The position numbers and the translations under genes are program-made. Shown one piece after another: positions 23,938 to 35,344 of a stretch of DNA of 64,000 nt; positions within the stretch are counted from its first letter, which is position 1, and each line of letters opens with the position of its first letter. The stretch is taken from contig CM057456.1 in the NCBI GenBank assembly GCA_016271365.2, forward strand, positions 614,673,501-614,737,500, in the 5' to 3' direction. The stretch is from Neoceratodus forsteri. Its lineage: Eukaryota; Chordata; Ceratodontiformes; Ceratodontidae. A model generated the notes under the pieces. The model made no database searches and was not told the DNA's origin. It was given only the letters and a program-made list of their open reading frames with translations.

Positions 23938-24007
23938 CTGGTAATGTGAGGCAGATAAGACTAGCAACCAGTAACGTTACACACATGAACATTATCAGCA
24001 GCAGGAT
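23938..24007 (-). CDS. MARCHF6: MARCHF6 exon, membrane-spanning segment (70 bp)
   Basis: On the minus strand a pyrimidine-rich acceptor (ttatacttcag) precedes ATC, and a donor gtatgt follows the last base. The 23 full codons encode a hydrophobic helix including LICLTLP, which agrees with the stretch that directly follows the 41229-41433 exon product in vertebrate MARCHF6. Entry phase is 0, matching the exit phase of that exon, and exit phase is 1. MARCHF6 is a multi-pass ER-membrane RING E3 ubiquitin ligase (Doa10 family) in ER-associated degradation. Later exons were not found and should lie left of the window. Confidence 0.88.
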
Positions 24008-24099
24008 CTGAAGTATAAAACAAGGGAAAAACAATCATCTTAGTAATGGTTTCCTATTCGTGACATGCAGCATAAATGAAAACGGACATGCCAGGGTGG

Positions 24100-24300
24100 G
24101 ACAAACTGGTTTGTGAGCTGGTGGTCAGTTTGTCTACTAGCTTTCAAAATCTAATAGCCAAATTAATATTTTTAGCAGCCATCCTTATAAGGGCTCAAAA
24201 ATCACTTTGTGCATAGGTTGCCAGTTGGCCGGTAACTTTCAAAATCGGTAGCCAAACCAATTTTTTTTTTTTTTTTTTAGTGGCGATTGGCCACCTGGCT
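24100..24300. repeat. Tandem duplication with T17 run in MARCHF6 intron
   Basis: Two copies of a roughly 110 bp unit: tttcaaaatctaatagccaa... at about 24144 and tttcaaaatcggtagccaaa... at about 24236. Each is followed by a T-rich stretch and by a ggctgg/ggccac motif. A run of about 17 T lies at 24261-24278. No function is evident. Confidence 0.6.
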
Positions 24301-25680
24301 ACCCAATCTGTCCCACCTTGGGACATGTACCTTTATGCCCTCTAAACCCTACCCATACTTCCTATACAGTTGCAATCTTGCCCATGATCCTCCCCTGCCC
24401 CTCTCCCATCAAATCTACCACCCCTCCCTCTTACTTCTGCCTCCACTAACCTTCCCTTGCCCTCCTCTATTTGCTTCTAAATCATCCTAAGCTGTTATCA
24501 GTGCTTGCCCAGCCCTCTCCCTACACCTTCAATCCCTCACCCCCTACCACACTCTCGGTACCCTGCACAGGGCTGGATCTTCATCCCTCTCTTCTCTCAC
24601 TCCTTTATCTCCTAATGCTTATTCCCTATTGCTGCCTACTTCCCTCCAATCGTGCTCTACTTGTATGCCTACAAACAGCTACCTGGGATCTACCACTACC
24701 GTGTGCAGGCTGGGTCCACTCCACAGTGCACTGTTGTGGCCTGACCCTACTTTTCCTCCTCCTTCTTCCTCATGTACCCTAACGCTCACTGCCTATAACC
24801 AACTTCCCGTCCATCGCGCCTCACCACTGTCTTGTGCAGGCAGGGTCCCCAGCACACGGAGGGAACAATTCCACCCCTCTCTTCCACTCCTTTAGTTTCT
24901 GCTGTACTCAAACCCTTGCTGTCTACATCCTGCTCCCCTTCAGTCATTGCTAGACCACTGGCCTTGTGCAGTCAGGGTCCCCAGCACACTGGTGGGAAGC
25001 TACCCACCCCTCTTCCCCTCTCTTGCTTCGTGATGTACACTAACTCTCGCAGCCTATAATCTGTTTTCTTTCAGTCACGCTTGACCACTGCCTTGTGCAG
25101 GCAGGGTCACCAGCATACTGTGTGAACCCCTACTCCTCCCCTACTTTCCCATCCCCAACATACACCCCTGCTCTCTGCCCCTTCCCTTTTCACTAGCCGT
25201 AGTTACTGGCCTACCCCAACTCTCAAATGCACTTATAGTCCACCCTGTGCTTCTGTTCACCTGCAAATTTTTTTCTGTCTGTCTCTCTCCTCGTAATCCT
25301 GCCTATTTCAATCATACTGTTTCTACTTCAACCATTTTAAATCTTCAAAACTATGTCCCACCAAAGGTTTGCCAATTATTTGTGTTATCATATCTTTCCT
25401 AGTGTTACCAAGTGTTTGTCAATTGTTACTTATGTCATCACATCTATTCTAGTTTTAAACTGTTAGCATTGTATCCATCTAGAACATACCTGTTAATCCT
25501 TCCCCTTTTCAGCACTTCTAAATAACCTGTCTCACTGTATGAATGTAGCCAAATTGTATTTCGGTATTGTAAAAATCTCTGTATACTATCCTATGTTCCT
25601 CACCCCCAGTCACACCGGGAGATGAGCAACATGTTCAACAGCGTGCTTTCCTGGTGAAATATTTCAATAAATAAATAAAA
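24300..25680 (+). mobile_element. LINE-like 3' tail with minisatellite (unclassified)
   Basis: C/T-rich sequence ends in caataaataaataaa at 25666-25680, the type of simple-repeat tail found at CR1/L2/Rex1-like 3' ends, and compares with the tail of the LINE at 30012-30030. No coding remnant was found. Inside it a unit with ccttgtgcaggcagggtc recurs about every 125-130 bp between 24560 and 25130. It may be a non-coding 3' UTR of an old non-LTR element. Family not identified. Confidence 0.5.
24560..25130 (+). repeat. Minisatellite, about 125-130 bp unit
   Basis: Recurring blocks (tgtgcaggctgggtcc near 24701, cttgtgcaggcagggtcccc near 24831, cttgtgcagtcagggtcccc near 24962, cttgtgcaggcagggtcacc near 25092) are each followed by agcacac-like words and a C/T-rich spacer with tctaca/cctataa. 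Four to five imperfect copies. Confidence 0.7.
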
Positions 25681-26168
25681 AATAGAGCTTGTGTGTGGCT
25701 GTGGATAAATACATGTGGACAGAAACCGGCTTTATATACAGTACGCACATACAAAGATGCAGAAACAGACTCTGCGCACTTGTTTGTAAAGTTATAGCCT
25801 TTCGCAACAGACTAGAAATACCTATTTTGGAATGCCTCTTTCTGTGGCATGGCACTGTGCAGCAAGATGGCACTTCACTTACTCCGAGTCACTAGTAGGA
25901 AGCGGAAACTGGCACTGGCAAATAAATGCTCCGACTCCTAGCTCATTACCTGAAAGTTTCGGTTTCATCTTGGTACACCAACGTAAACAGAGTGCACACG
26001 TAATGCTGCTACAGTCTCTGGGCATCTAATCTTGGTGTAGGAAAGTGGGGCGTGTGGAGAGGCATGAAAGCAAAGTAGTAGAGAGAAGGGGAGAAAGAAG
26101 GATAAAAAGACACAGTGATAGGATAGTGAAGTTAGGGATCAAAAAAAAGAAAGAAATGGAAACAAAAA
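25681..26168 (-). other. MARCHF6 intron, unrecognised
   Basis: About 490 bp of ordinary-looking intronic sequence, with a purine-rich part just before the D6 terminus (26040-26160). No gene, RNA gene or known repeat was recognised. Confidence 0.5.
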
Positions 26169-26405
26169 ATGAAAGTTAAGTACCTACCGTAATTATGATC
26201 TTTCTGTGTATCTTCACCATTCATCACCTTTGGGTACATGGCCAGAGGACATGACTCCGCGGGAGCTTTTTTTTTTTCGGTAGGTGGAGCAGACGCACCA
26301 TCGGCGCCGCCCTTGAGGCTGACGCATTGCGTGGCGCTTTCGGGTTGGCCGTTAGGTGCTGTCGACTCCGCCTGCCTGCCAGTTCTGAGTCGCCCGAGAG
26401 GTAAG
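26169..26405 (-). repeat. D6 right ITR
   Basis: Outer core gtacctaccgtaattatgat, then cttcaccattcatcaccttt, a T run at 26269-26277, the cgggttggccgttagg block and gcctgccagttctgagtcg. It matches the right ends of D9 and D11. Its inverted partner is missing. Confidence 0.88.
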
Positions 26406-27084
26406 AGGAAAGGAGTGGAGGGTGGGACAAGGAAATCCAAAGGACAGGAAAAAGGAAAGGATATAAAACTAAAAGGAGAAATAACGATAGAGGACAGAAA
26501 GAAAGAAGTCGCAAACTAAAGGGATTGGGAGGGCCCCAACTTCTAGAAATTGAGGAGGGAGATAGGGTGGGATAAAGAATTTAGAAGGTAGGAGAGAGAG
26601 GAGAAGGTTAAACACATCCCAGTCCCTGGTCCATCTCCAGACTGTATAGGAACTGCCAGAATTCAAGGCACAGAATGGCTGGCAAAACTCCATCTGAGCA
26701 GAGTCAGCTATTCTGGAAGAAGGACAGGGCACAGAGAATTAACACCCTCTCAAGGAAAGAGTTTTGGTGAAAAGGAAAAGGAGTTTCTTTTTCTTTTTTT
26801 TTTTCCAGTAATAAAGGACAGTCCAAAGGACAAGGAAAAATAAGATGGACGAGAACAAGGAGGAGGAGAGAATGGAGAGCAACTGCCAACTCCCACCCCA
26901 CAGGGATGTAGCTAACGCTCTGGAGAAGGAGTATCCCCCATGCTGACCACTCTCCCCAGAACATTATCCCTTTATGTGCCCCTGTTCACCCCACTCCTAA
27001 CAAGAAAGGAGGAGGGTGCGGTTGGGCACAGAGTGGGAGGTGGACCCAGAGACTGAGGCCCCAGAGGGACGGAGGGCGGGATTA

Positions 27085-27195
27085 TGATGAATGGTGAAGA
27101 TACAAGAAAGATCATAATTACGGCAGGTACGTAATTTTCATATCTTATCTGTGTCAATCTTCACCATTCATCACCTTTGGGTGAGTGCCGGGCCC
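27085..27195 (-). repeat. D6 internal complementary region
   Basis: The half gatgaatggtgaag ... gatcataattacggcaggta complements 26175-26230. The other half, tatcttatctgtgtcaatc then caccattcatcacctttggg, records the sequence of the lost left end. Confidence 0.88.
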
Positions 27196-28392
27196 CCCCG
27201 AATGGGGTTTTCTTTTACACCCTAAGAGACAAAGTCCCATAGCTCTCAGTGGGTGACAGACTAAGAGGGAGTACCTTCAGGGCCTGGAGAGGCCCGAGAG
27301 TGGGGAGAGTGAGACGGGGATTCCCCGGAGGGAGAAGGAAGTTTCCCCAACAAACGCTGTCTCGCTCTACGGGAGAAGAGATAGGTCCCCTGGTGAGTGG
27401 AGTTAATCACCCTATGCCAGGCCAAAGGTGACAACCGGGAAAGACGCAGCCATGCCATCTGCCTAGTGCAGATCGCTGTCCCTACGACCCTGGTAGCTAC
27501 CTCGTTGGCATCATAGGATGCCCTCGCTTAGTGCCTTGCCAGCTCCAGGCCACGTGCAGAGCGCAATGGCTTGTCTGGTTTGCGCCGTGTCAGGCAACGA
27601 GGCTAGGAGTTGACCTAGCCTGGATCACAAGAACCTGTCATAGGCTGCACAGTGGGCCTGATGTGCAGAAATGGAAAGCAACAACCATGCCAAGTAGAAA
27701 GCCCTTCTATCCCAGAAATCAAAATCCGAGGATCTGGGGACTGGTCACGATGAAGGGCGTGAAGCCCATCGGGAGTGTCCAGCTGCAGCAATCCTGACTG
27801 AGGATGAGGCATGGAACCTGGAGACTCCCGGGGCACGCAATACCTTGGCAGAGATCCCTGGGGGCAGGAACTCCGGAAAAAGGTCTCTGCCAGGAACGCA
27901 ACGACGCCTCCCAAAAGGGAGCAGGCCAGGGGGGCACCACAAGGGTGTCCTCGCTGAAATTGCCTAAAAAGGCGTGCGCCGAGTGCTCTGGATTGCTTTG
28001 AGTGGGAGTGATACAAGTCCTCCAACATCCACCACGAGCAATCGCTGATACTCCGCGAGATCAGCAGCTGGAGAAATGTGGACAGATGTTTCCTCTCTCC
28101 AGAAGAGGGGATGAGGAATCAGAGGACCTTGGCTGTTCGGAGAACGGCTGCTCAGGGGGAGGTTGAAAAACCTGTCTGTCCATGGCCCTGACGTAAGCGG
28201 GGAACTGAGCAGCCATGGCTCTGAACTGCTCCCAGGAGAGAGGCCCAGAAGGACCAAGAATACCTGGGAGCGCAAGAGAATGTGGCAGAGGGATGGGGAC
28301 AGAGCTGAGAAGTTAAGTTGACTGACCTCCGCCTGGGCTAGGAAGTGGATCAACAGCTCCAGAAGAAGAAAGAGCTCCGGAAGACTCCACAG
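27196..28392 (-). pseudogene. D6 Gag-like protein, C-terminal part
   Basis: Minus-strand blocks include SPAADLAEYQRLL near 28040-28080, then the stretch around 27500-27700 that parallels the YAAYxRHLW core of the sister copies, and SRARQRLLGKLPSPSG near 27300-27370. The blocks are separated by frameshifts. The N-terminal Cys-rich motif is lost with the 5' truncation. Confidence 0.72.
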
Positions 28393-30030
28393 ACTAGTGT
28401 ACTGTCAACTCCGTGACTACCTTGAGGCAAACCGGTTACTAGCCTCCATGCAACATGGCTTTAGCCAGAAACATGGCACTGATACAGCCCTCATAAAATT
28501 CTCAACTGATGTCCTAGGGGCCATGGACAAAGGACTCCCCACAGGAGCCGTTTTTATCGATCTATCCAAAGCCTTCGACCTAGTGGACCATAAACTCCTG
28601 CTATCCAAACTGGCCCCCTTCAGCTTGGATCAACATTCACTTACCTGGTTCACCTGCCACCTACCTGGTCGCTCCCAGCAGGTCGGGTGGAAGACTGCAA
28701 CCTCAGATCCACTCCCCCTAAGTAAGGGGGGTGCCTCAGGGTTCCATCCTTGGCCCCCTCCTCTTCTCGCTATTCGCCAACGATCTTAATTCCCACAGTG
28801 GTGGCAGCTCGGTAGTTTAATACCCAGATGATGCAGTTATCTATTGGTCCACAAGCAACCCATCTGACCTGGGACCCCCATCTCCAAGCTGACTTTGCCA
28901 AACTAAACTAGAGTCCTGGCTCATTGAGAATAGGCTGGTTTTAAACACCTCAAAACCAAGGCAATGCTATTTGGTCAGAGAAACCTAGGCGCAGTCTGTA
29001 GTACCTTGATCCCTCTGACTTCATCTTCAGGTAGCCGCATCGAGGTTGTGAGTTCCCTCAAGTACCTGAGGCTAACCCTGGATCAAGGCTTTACCCTCAA
29101 ACCTCACTCAGACCAGGTAACCAAGGCTATACACCTCAAACTGGGACAGCTGTACTGCTTGAATGACCAGCTCATCCCCGAGTTTAGAATTACCATTGCC
29201 AACAGCCTACTCCTTCCAACACTGACCTTTACTGCCCCAATTCTTCAGGGGTTGGCTAAACAAGAGATGAGTAGGCTACAAGTTCTCTACAACAAAGCAG
29301 CTCAGTTTGCGTCACAGTCCCACAAAAGACGGCATCACTGCGAAGCCCTTGCGGCCCTACAATGGCCCTCCCTAGATGGTCGCCTTCAGCACCCTCTGCT
29401 CTGCAAAGCATACAAGCTCTTACACTGCATCCCCCGACAGCCTGGCCAGTCTCCTGGTTCTACAAGCGCCAGCACATACCCTATGAACCACCGGTGTACC
29501 CTTCTAGTTAAACCCAGAGTTCGAACCACTGGCGGTAGTAAATCATTTGCCACCACAGCTCCTGCCCTGTGGAATAAGCTTCCTCCTCTCCTTCAGGACG
29601 CCCCTTCCCTTGAAAAATTCCGGAAGGGACTTCGTGCTCACCTACTAGAAGCTAGTGTCTGCTCCCGTCAATGAGGGGACCAACCCTAGGCCAGTTCTAC
29701 TAGCCTAGATATGCACTGATGTATAAAGTACTACCTTCCCTCCTGATTGCTACACTCCTACCCCAGCATATTCCTGTAATTGTGATCCCCTGCAAACTAA
29801 TATTTGCACACTGTCAGCACTGTTTATACAAGTATTTACTCTCCCTGTATTGCTCTGCACTTGTTTCTATGTTGTACCTGTATTCCTCTGTAACTAAATG
29901 TTGTACCTGTATACCTCTAATCAAATGCTGGAGCTGTATACCTCTGTAACTAAACCCGGGTCGCCCATGAAAAAGGGACCTTCGGGGCTCAGTGGGCCTA
30001 CCTGGTTACCAAAATTGAATAAATAAATAA
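28393..30030 (+). mobile_element. CR1/L2/Rex1-like LINE, 5'-truncated
   Basis: Plus-strand non-LTR retrotransposon with the 3' part of its polymerase gene (28397-29674), a 3' UTR and an aataaataaataa tail ending at 30030. 5' truncation is usual for target-primed insertion. The element begins exactly where D6 gag stops (gactccacag). No target duplication could be identified. Confidence 0.85.
28397..29674 (+). pseudogene. LINE reverse transcriptase, C-terminal half
   Basis: The first frame (28397-28789) has QHGFSQKHGTDTALIKF and the RT motif A block FIDLSKAFDLVDH. A frameshift near 28725 follows, after which GVPQGSILGP-type sequence and the catalytic block read as YPDDAVIYW (usually YADD) around 28820. 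The second frame (28964-29674) carries the thumb and the tail with ALWNKLPPLLQDAPSLEKFR, typical of CR1/L2/Rex1-type proteins. The frameshift, an in-frame stop before YPDD and missing N-terminal domains make it inactive. Confidence 0.85.
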
Positions 30031-30288
30031 GAGCAAGGATGGCATCCTTAATACAGCTCAATTTCAAGAAAAATTGCTATGTAGTAAATCTGGTCAGTGG
30101 TAGTATACTGGGAGGTGGGGATGGAGCATCAGCCTCACCTACCTGGGTTCCCAGGCCCAGGCCAACGCTCTTGTACAGCGGCTATGGAGTCAGTAGAAGA
30201 GTTCTCCATATGTAGGTCCTCTGAAATTACAGACATCACAAGAAGCCCAAAATAATAAACAGGGTAGAGCCAAGGAAGAATGGCAAAA
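30031..30288 (-). other. Spacer between LINE and D7, possibly D8 gag remnant
   Basis: About 260 bp. A weak similarity to family I gag (compare 22040-22160: gctcttgtacagcggct... against ctccataagagcggccc...) would fit it being the left half of D8, split by D7. The match is too diverged to be certain. Confidence 0.35.
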
Positions 30289-30515
30289 TATGAAAATTAC
30301 GTACCTACCGTAATTCTTGATCTTCTCTTGTATCTTCACCATTCATTACTGATTGGGGTAGTACCGGAGGTGCGCACCCACTACGGGAGATTTTTTTTTT
30401 TTTTTGGGAGTCGGCTCCAACGGCGCTGCCCAAGAGAGCGACGCACTGCGTCATGCGCGAGGGCCGGCCGTTAGGTGCCGCAGACTCCTCCATTTCAGTT
30501 CTGGAACCCGGAGAG
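30289..30515 (-). repeat. D7 right ITR
   Basis: Outer core acgtacctaccgtaattctt, caccattcattactgattgg, a 14-base T run at about 30391-30404, gcgagggccggccgttaggt and gactcctccatttcagttct. All are inverted at 34215-34447. Confidence 0.92.
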
Positions 30516-31504
30516 GCGAAATAAAGGGTAAAGGAAAAGAAGGGAGAGCGAGGCAAGAGAGCCGAGAGACAAAAAAAAGGAAAGGATATAAACTGAAGAA
30601 GGAATAAGCTGGTAGAGGTAGAGGACAGATAGAAGAGGGAGAGTACCTACCCTAAGGCACCGCAGGGCCTCCCATCTGGGGCAGCTCTAAGGGAGGAACA
30701 GATAACGAGAAAAGGAAAAAGAAAAAGAAGAAGAAAGAGAAGAAAAAGAAGGGATGCCGAGAGGGGAGAACACTGCCCATAGATACACTGGTTAAGAGGG
30801 TTATAAGCTCGGAACTAAGACCAAGGGAGCAAGAATCACTCCTAATAGGACTGAGAAAAGGTTCAACTGAACCGCTTGTATCGATTGGACACAAAGGGCA
30901 GATTCTCTAACTTCTCATCATCCCAACCCCCTACACTCTAGCTGAGAGCTCGCAGATTGCCCAGACAGAAATCTGTTCCGGAAGGAGAGCACCCAACTAT
31001 TAAGGGGGGTAAGCCCCTTAGCACCTTGTTAAGTGCTAACACCGAAGTGTGTGAGTAGGGGTTAGGCCCTACAAAAGGCAGCTTTGTATAATGGATAGAG
31101 TGGGAACTCAGTCGGACTCCTTGAAGGCAAGGCAAGGGCAGCAGTTCAAGGTTAAGAAGTGCAGAAGCACCAACCAGAAAAAGCTGACAAATAATGCCTG
31201 CCAGGGGAACCTTAATTTTCAGGCCGAGCCAAGAGGAACGGTCTATTCGGTTGTGAACTGAACAATGTGGCTAAGCAGCCCAGAAGTCACCCTTAGGGGC
31301 AGTCAGAAAGAGTTCCCTCAAGATAGGAGAAAAAGTCCTACATGTTCCCCTTTACCTTGAGGAAAAAAAAAGATCTGTCCAAGAAGGACGGAAACTAGGA
31401 TAGGGCTTTTTTTTTGGCATAAAGGCCAAAGGAAAGGAGAGGAATGAGAAGGGAGGGGGAGATGCTGCAATAGGAGGCCACTGAGGGGAAGGTGGGCGGG
31501 TATC

Positions 31505-31612
31505 AGTAACGAATGGTGAAGATACAAGAGAAGATCAAGAATTATGGTAGGCACATAATTTTTATATCTTCCCTTGTCAATCTTCACCATTCATTACTGC
31601 TTGGGTGCGTAC
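31505..31612 (-). repeat. D7 internal complementary region
   Basis: The half gaatggtgaagatacaagag with gatcaagaattatggtaggc complements the right end. The half tatcttcccttgtcaatc with caccattcattactgcttgg complements the left end at 34400-34447. Confidence 0.92.
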
Positions 31613-34070
31613 TCGATAAAGAAACCCTGAGGGAACAAGACCCCCAGCCTCCTGTTGGTGGGAAACAGGAGGGGAAGACCCTGGGCTAATCAGGTGAGAA
31701 GCCTATGGTGGAGGAGAGCTAGGAGGTGTCCCCCAAGGACGGGGAGACGAAGGAAGCCCCTGCAGAGGTCTCCTAGCTCTGGAGGAAAAGAGACGGGTCC
31801 CTTGGAAAGCGGAGTGAATCACCCTACGCCAGGCCAGGGGTGACAACCTTGACAGATGAAGCCATGCCGTCCATCTAATACAGATCGCTGTCCCCGCAAG
31901 ACTGGAAGCCACCTCACTGGCGTCATAAGATGCCCTTGCTTGGTGCCAGCTCCAGGCCTATAGCAGAGAGGGCAATAGCTTGTCTGGTTTGCTCCATATC
32001 AGGCATTGATGCTAAGATTTGGGAAAGCATCAACCACAAATGCCTACTGTAAGCAGCATGGTGAGCCTGATGTGATGCAATGCATAACATCGCACGAGAG
32101 GAAGAGAACACTCTTCGCCCCCATCGGTCAAACTATAGGGAATCTGAGTCTGGTGGACGGTAGTGCGCCAGGCGGCGGCGCCTGGAGGGAGTTTCTAGGT
32201 ATGCCAATCCCGAAGGTGGGTTGGGGAGAGTACCTAGAGATTCCAGTGGGGCACAATACCTTCTTCTGCAGTCTGCCGGGGCTGGAGAAAGGGTGGCTGG
32301 CGACTGCCAGGAACGGCTAGATGCCTCCTGGAAGGGAATAGGCCAGGACAGTACCACCAAATGCTGGGCACTGAATTCACAGAGGAATTCACGTGTCTCC
32401 CGCTCGGTATTGTCTCACCTAACGAAGGAGATATGAAGATCCCTCACCATTCTCGAAAGGAATCACTGATATTCAGTGAAATCAGCATCGGAGGAGAGAT
32501 AAGAAGGGGGTTCCTCTCCCTCCGAGGAGGGAGACGAGGATGATGGAGAGCTCGAATGTCCAGAGGACTCCTGTGGCAGTGGGGATAGGCGAAACACCCG
32601 CTCATGCATGTAACTAACATACGAGGGGAAGGCCGCGCAGAGCCTCTGAATGTCTCCCAGGATAATGGGCCCGTAGGACCGACATGGCCTGGGAGAGAGG
32701 GAGGTGGCTGCAGAGGAATGGGAGAGGGCACCTACGGCGAGGCAACTGTCCTCTGCTGAGGCTCTGAAATCCGGGGAATGGAGCAAGAGCTGACGGGATC
32801 CCGGACAACAAACCAGGTTGCAGAACGGAACCCTGGGGATGCGAAGCCTGGAAGAGCCTAGTAGGGATCCTCCGTGATGAACCTGGGGCTACATGGGTCC
32901 AGAAGCGAGCCCGCAGCAATACCACCAGAGGGGTCCCTGGGGCTCGAGAGGGAAAGACGGGGCCCGGTGCTACGGCTCTACCCACCCCTGAGGGGTGGCA
33001 GGTGAAGACCGAGGTGCCTGAACCTTGTCTCTTGACCCCCAGACCCGAGAATGCCTCCTCCTCGACCCCAGCGAACCCCACCCCGAGGAGGTGCAGCACT
33101 GGGATTGGCAGCTGCTAACCCCCAGGAGGGAGAGCCCTCCCCTGCCTATACGCCATCCCCACCAAGGACCCCAGACCACCCCAGCCTGGGAGGCCTCAGG
33201 GAAGGACACACAGCATAGAGACAAGGAATAGGCACGCTGGGCCGCCTAGCACCTAGTCCCACCGAAGACCCTGGTTCCAAGAGGTAGGGTGCTAGGATGG
33301 GTCCACATCTGAATCATCCTCCTCCAAGGAGGAAGAGACCAGCTGGACCTCACTACTGGCCACCCCAGGGTCTCAATGAAGCAGCTTTGGTGACTGGCGC
33401 AGCGGGTGGCGCTGGGCGACCCGGACCCCCGCACCACACCCGGCCCTGACTCCCAACGGCGCCAGCCAGACCCACGGCACCATGACCTGACCCAGCACTG
33501 CTAGAAGAACCGACCGCCCACGGTGCCGCTGAAAGCCAACACGGCACCGCAATGGCGCCATCTCGATCACCGCACCAGGATCCGAAACCGCGCCGAAGGC
33601 AACGCCGGGTCCACCGATGCCGGGCCCAGCAGACCTGGGCCTCGACACTGGGGAGGGTGACTGCTGAGGCAGTGTCCCCGCCGTGACCCCGGGAGGGACC
33701 TCAGCGTTCCTCCGACACCGCGAAAGAGGCCGTCTCTTCGGCAAGAGAAGATGAGGAGGCCTCCTCCTCTCCAGACCAAATAGGCCTGACAGGTGACCCG
33801 GAGGAAGGGTCTAGAGACCTTACCTGGGAATCCCTGGTGCGGCGCCATCCCCCGAAAGTCGAAGCCTTGCCGATCTTGAATGCGCGGACTTCCAGGACGC
33901 GATGATCCATCGAGAAACAGGCGTCGCACGCATCCATATTATGGCTGGGTCCCAGGCAACGGAGACAAACCTCATGCCGGTCCGTGACGGAAAAATGCTG
34001 GCCACAGGACCAGCGACGCATAGGGGCGCAGCCCGCCTTCGACTTACGTTTGCCCCAACCTGACATGATG
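31613..34070 (-). pseudogene. D7 Gag-like protein
   Basis: Begins near 34070 with a basic start and the Cys/His block CGQHFSVTDRHEVCLRCLGP followed by CDACFSMDHRVLEV (33880-34020). This is probably a zinc-binding module of DIRS Gag type. An acidic DDSDVDPS segment (33310), DADFTEYQ (32470) and the core YAAYSRHLWLM (32040) with VASSLAGTAICI (31890) follow. The end near 31700 is Arg-rich. Several frameshifts and stops are present, so this copy is defective. Confidence 0.8.
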
Positions 34071-34214
34071 CGAAACAATTAAGGTAAAAATAAAGCACAG
34101 CTCTCAGGCTGTAATAAAGAGAAGAAAAGAACGGTCTTACCGTGACGACGCCGAGAAAAGCAGGAAGGAGGAGTTCGAACGGGCCGATAAACCACAACCA
34201 GGCCTAGTACTGAA

Positions 34215-34447
34215 AATCCTAACCGCACAGCAGGTGCAGCCTCGATGGTGGGAGAAACAGAACTGAGATGGAGGAGGAGTCTGTGGCACCTAACGCTGTC
34301 AGCCATCGCATGACGAGCGCTGGGCTGGCCTGTGGCAGTGCTAATGGAGCAGAACAAAAAACAACATATAAATAAAATAACCCGTAGCAGGTGCACGCCC
34401 TGCACTACCCCAAGCAGTAATGAATGGTGAAGATTGACAAGGAAGAT
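34215..34447 (-). repeat. D7 left ITR
   Basis: Contains cagaactgagatggaggagg, the gacgagcgctgggctggcc block, caagcagtaatgaatggtg and the end gacaaggaagat. The A run of the sister copies is replaced by an A/T-rich stretch (34355-34380). Confidence 0.9.
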
Positions 34448-35284
34448 CAGCAGGGATAGACTATGTAGAATTAGATTTTGAGCAATGGGTCCTGGTGGAG
34501 CTGATCATTCCTTCTGCTACTCCGGTAATACATTATGTGACTCCCGAGGGGTTCCCACTTGTAGAGAGAGGGGGGCACTGGGTCAGAGACCTCGACATTC
34601 CAGTACCAGAGGCCCACAGTGATGCCGCCAATGTGGGCTACTGGCTTTGGGAGACTGAGAGCCTTGCAACAGACCTCCCAGAGGGCGACCTCCAGAGGTA
34701 CTGTTTTTTCCCCTTCCAAAGGGAAGAGGAAGAACTCGAGGCTGAGCGGCACCAAGAACCTGATCGGAATTGGGCCCGCTCTTTTATGCTTTGGTTGGAC
34801 TGCCCTTCTTCCCGAGCACAGTACTGCCTGTTGTCAGAATCCTTCTGCAATGTGAAAGTGGTACAAACATGTCTCCGTTGCCTACTAACATCCTCCAGAG
34901 CCACTGAGCGTGACTCAGTAGGGTTGCAAGGAACTAACAAAATATTTTGTAAAATCACTAAACTGACAGAAAAACAACAAACTCTGGCTTTAAACACAAA
35001 CTCCAAAGAACTGAATGCTGTTGTACAGACATTAAGTTCCAGCTCTCAGTGGGCGAGTGACATCATCACTGATGCACACTCAACAGTGGGAAAAAGAGAA
35101 CAGAGGCGGTTGAGGGCTGGTGCCGAAATAAGGTATGCGGCGAGAGTCAGTCTCATGGCGCTATGCATGTGTGCAGCTTGACTCGGCAACAGCCCTCCTG
35201 AAAAGTTCTGGCTCCCACAGGGTTCTAGTGCCTCCGCTACACACATTAGTGTGAATCAATGGTGAAGCTTGATTCCTAGAAGAT
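34448..35284 (-). mobile_element. D8: 5' fragment of a family I DIRS element
   Basis: A left ITR (35030-35284) preceded by decayed gag N-terminal sequence. Matches to D3 include cagagggcgacctc (34680; compare gagggcgacctcgag at 22292), cttttatgctt...ggactgcc (34783) and the ctgttgtcagaatcc run. The fragment begins at the 5' end of D7, so D7 may have inserted into D8. The rest is missing or too diverged to see. Confidence 0.7.
35030..35284 (-). repeat. D8 left ITR
   Basis: Shares gaacagaggcggttgagg, the gggttctagtgcctccgc block and cattagtgtgaatcaatggt with the D3 left ITR (22650-22892), with more substitutions. It is the most diverged family I end here. Confidence 0.75.
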
Positions 35285-35344
35285 AAAATATTTTTCTTAC
35301 TGTGCAGCTTTTTAATTTTAATTGATATGGCTGACCCTGCCATT

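Larger units (their letters stand above)
26169..28392 (-). mobile_element. D6: gag-only DIRS-like element, type b, 5'-truncated
   Basis: Has a right ITR (26169-26405), a spacer of about 680 bp, an ICR (27085-27195) and the C-terminal part of a Gag-like region, then stops at 28392 where a plus-strand LINE begins. The missing gag N-terminus and left ITR do not reappear after the LINE, so the copy was truncated rather than simply interrupted. Close relatives are D9 and D11. Confidence 0.88.
30289..34447 (-). mobile_element. D7: gag-only DIRS-like element, type a
   Basis: A complete 4.16 kb copy with right ITR 30289-30515, spacer 30516-31504, ICR 31505-31612, Gag-like region and left ITR 34215-34447. 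It has the same design as D5 and D10, with no enzyme genes. A purine-rich tract lies at 30700-30760 in the spacer (pyrimidine-rich on the element strand), as in D5 (13725-13765) and D10 (42870-42906). This uninterrupted copy is the best reference for the gag-only class. Confidence 0.92.

Noticed and set aside
30031..30288. Assignment of the spacer as a definite part of D8
   Set aside because: The similarity to family I gag is weak and gapped, so it is kept only as a possibility.
13725..30770. GAA/purine-rich stretches looking like triplet-repeat expansions
   Set aside because: They are imperfect, short, and occur at the same place in several gag-only elements, so they are part of the element rather than local expansions.
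34495..35181. Plus-strand open frame of 228 codons, the longest plus-strand frame outside the LINE
   Set aside because: It runs antisense through the gag N-terminus and left ITR of the D8 fragment. The same antisense reading appears in other family I copies in broken form, and no splice signals or known domain are present.
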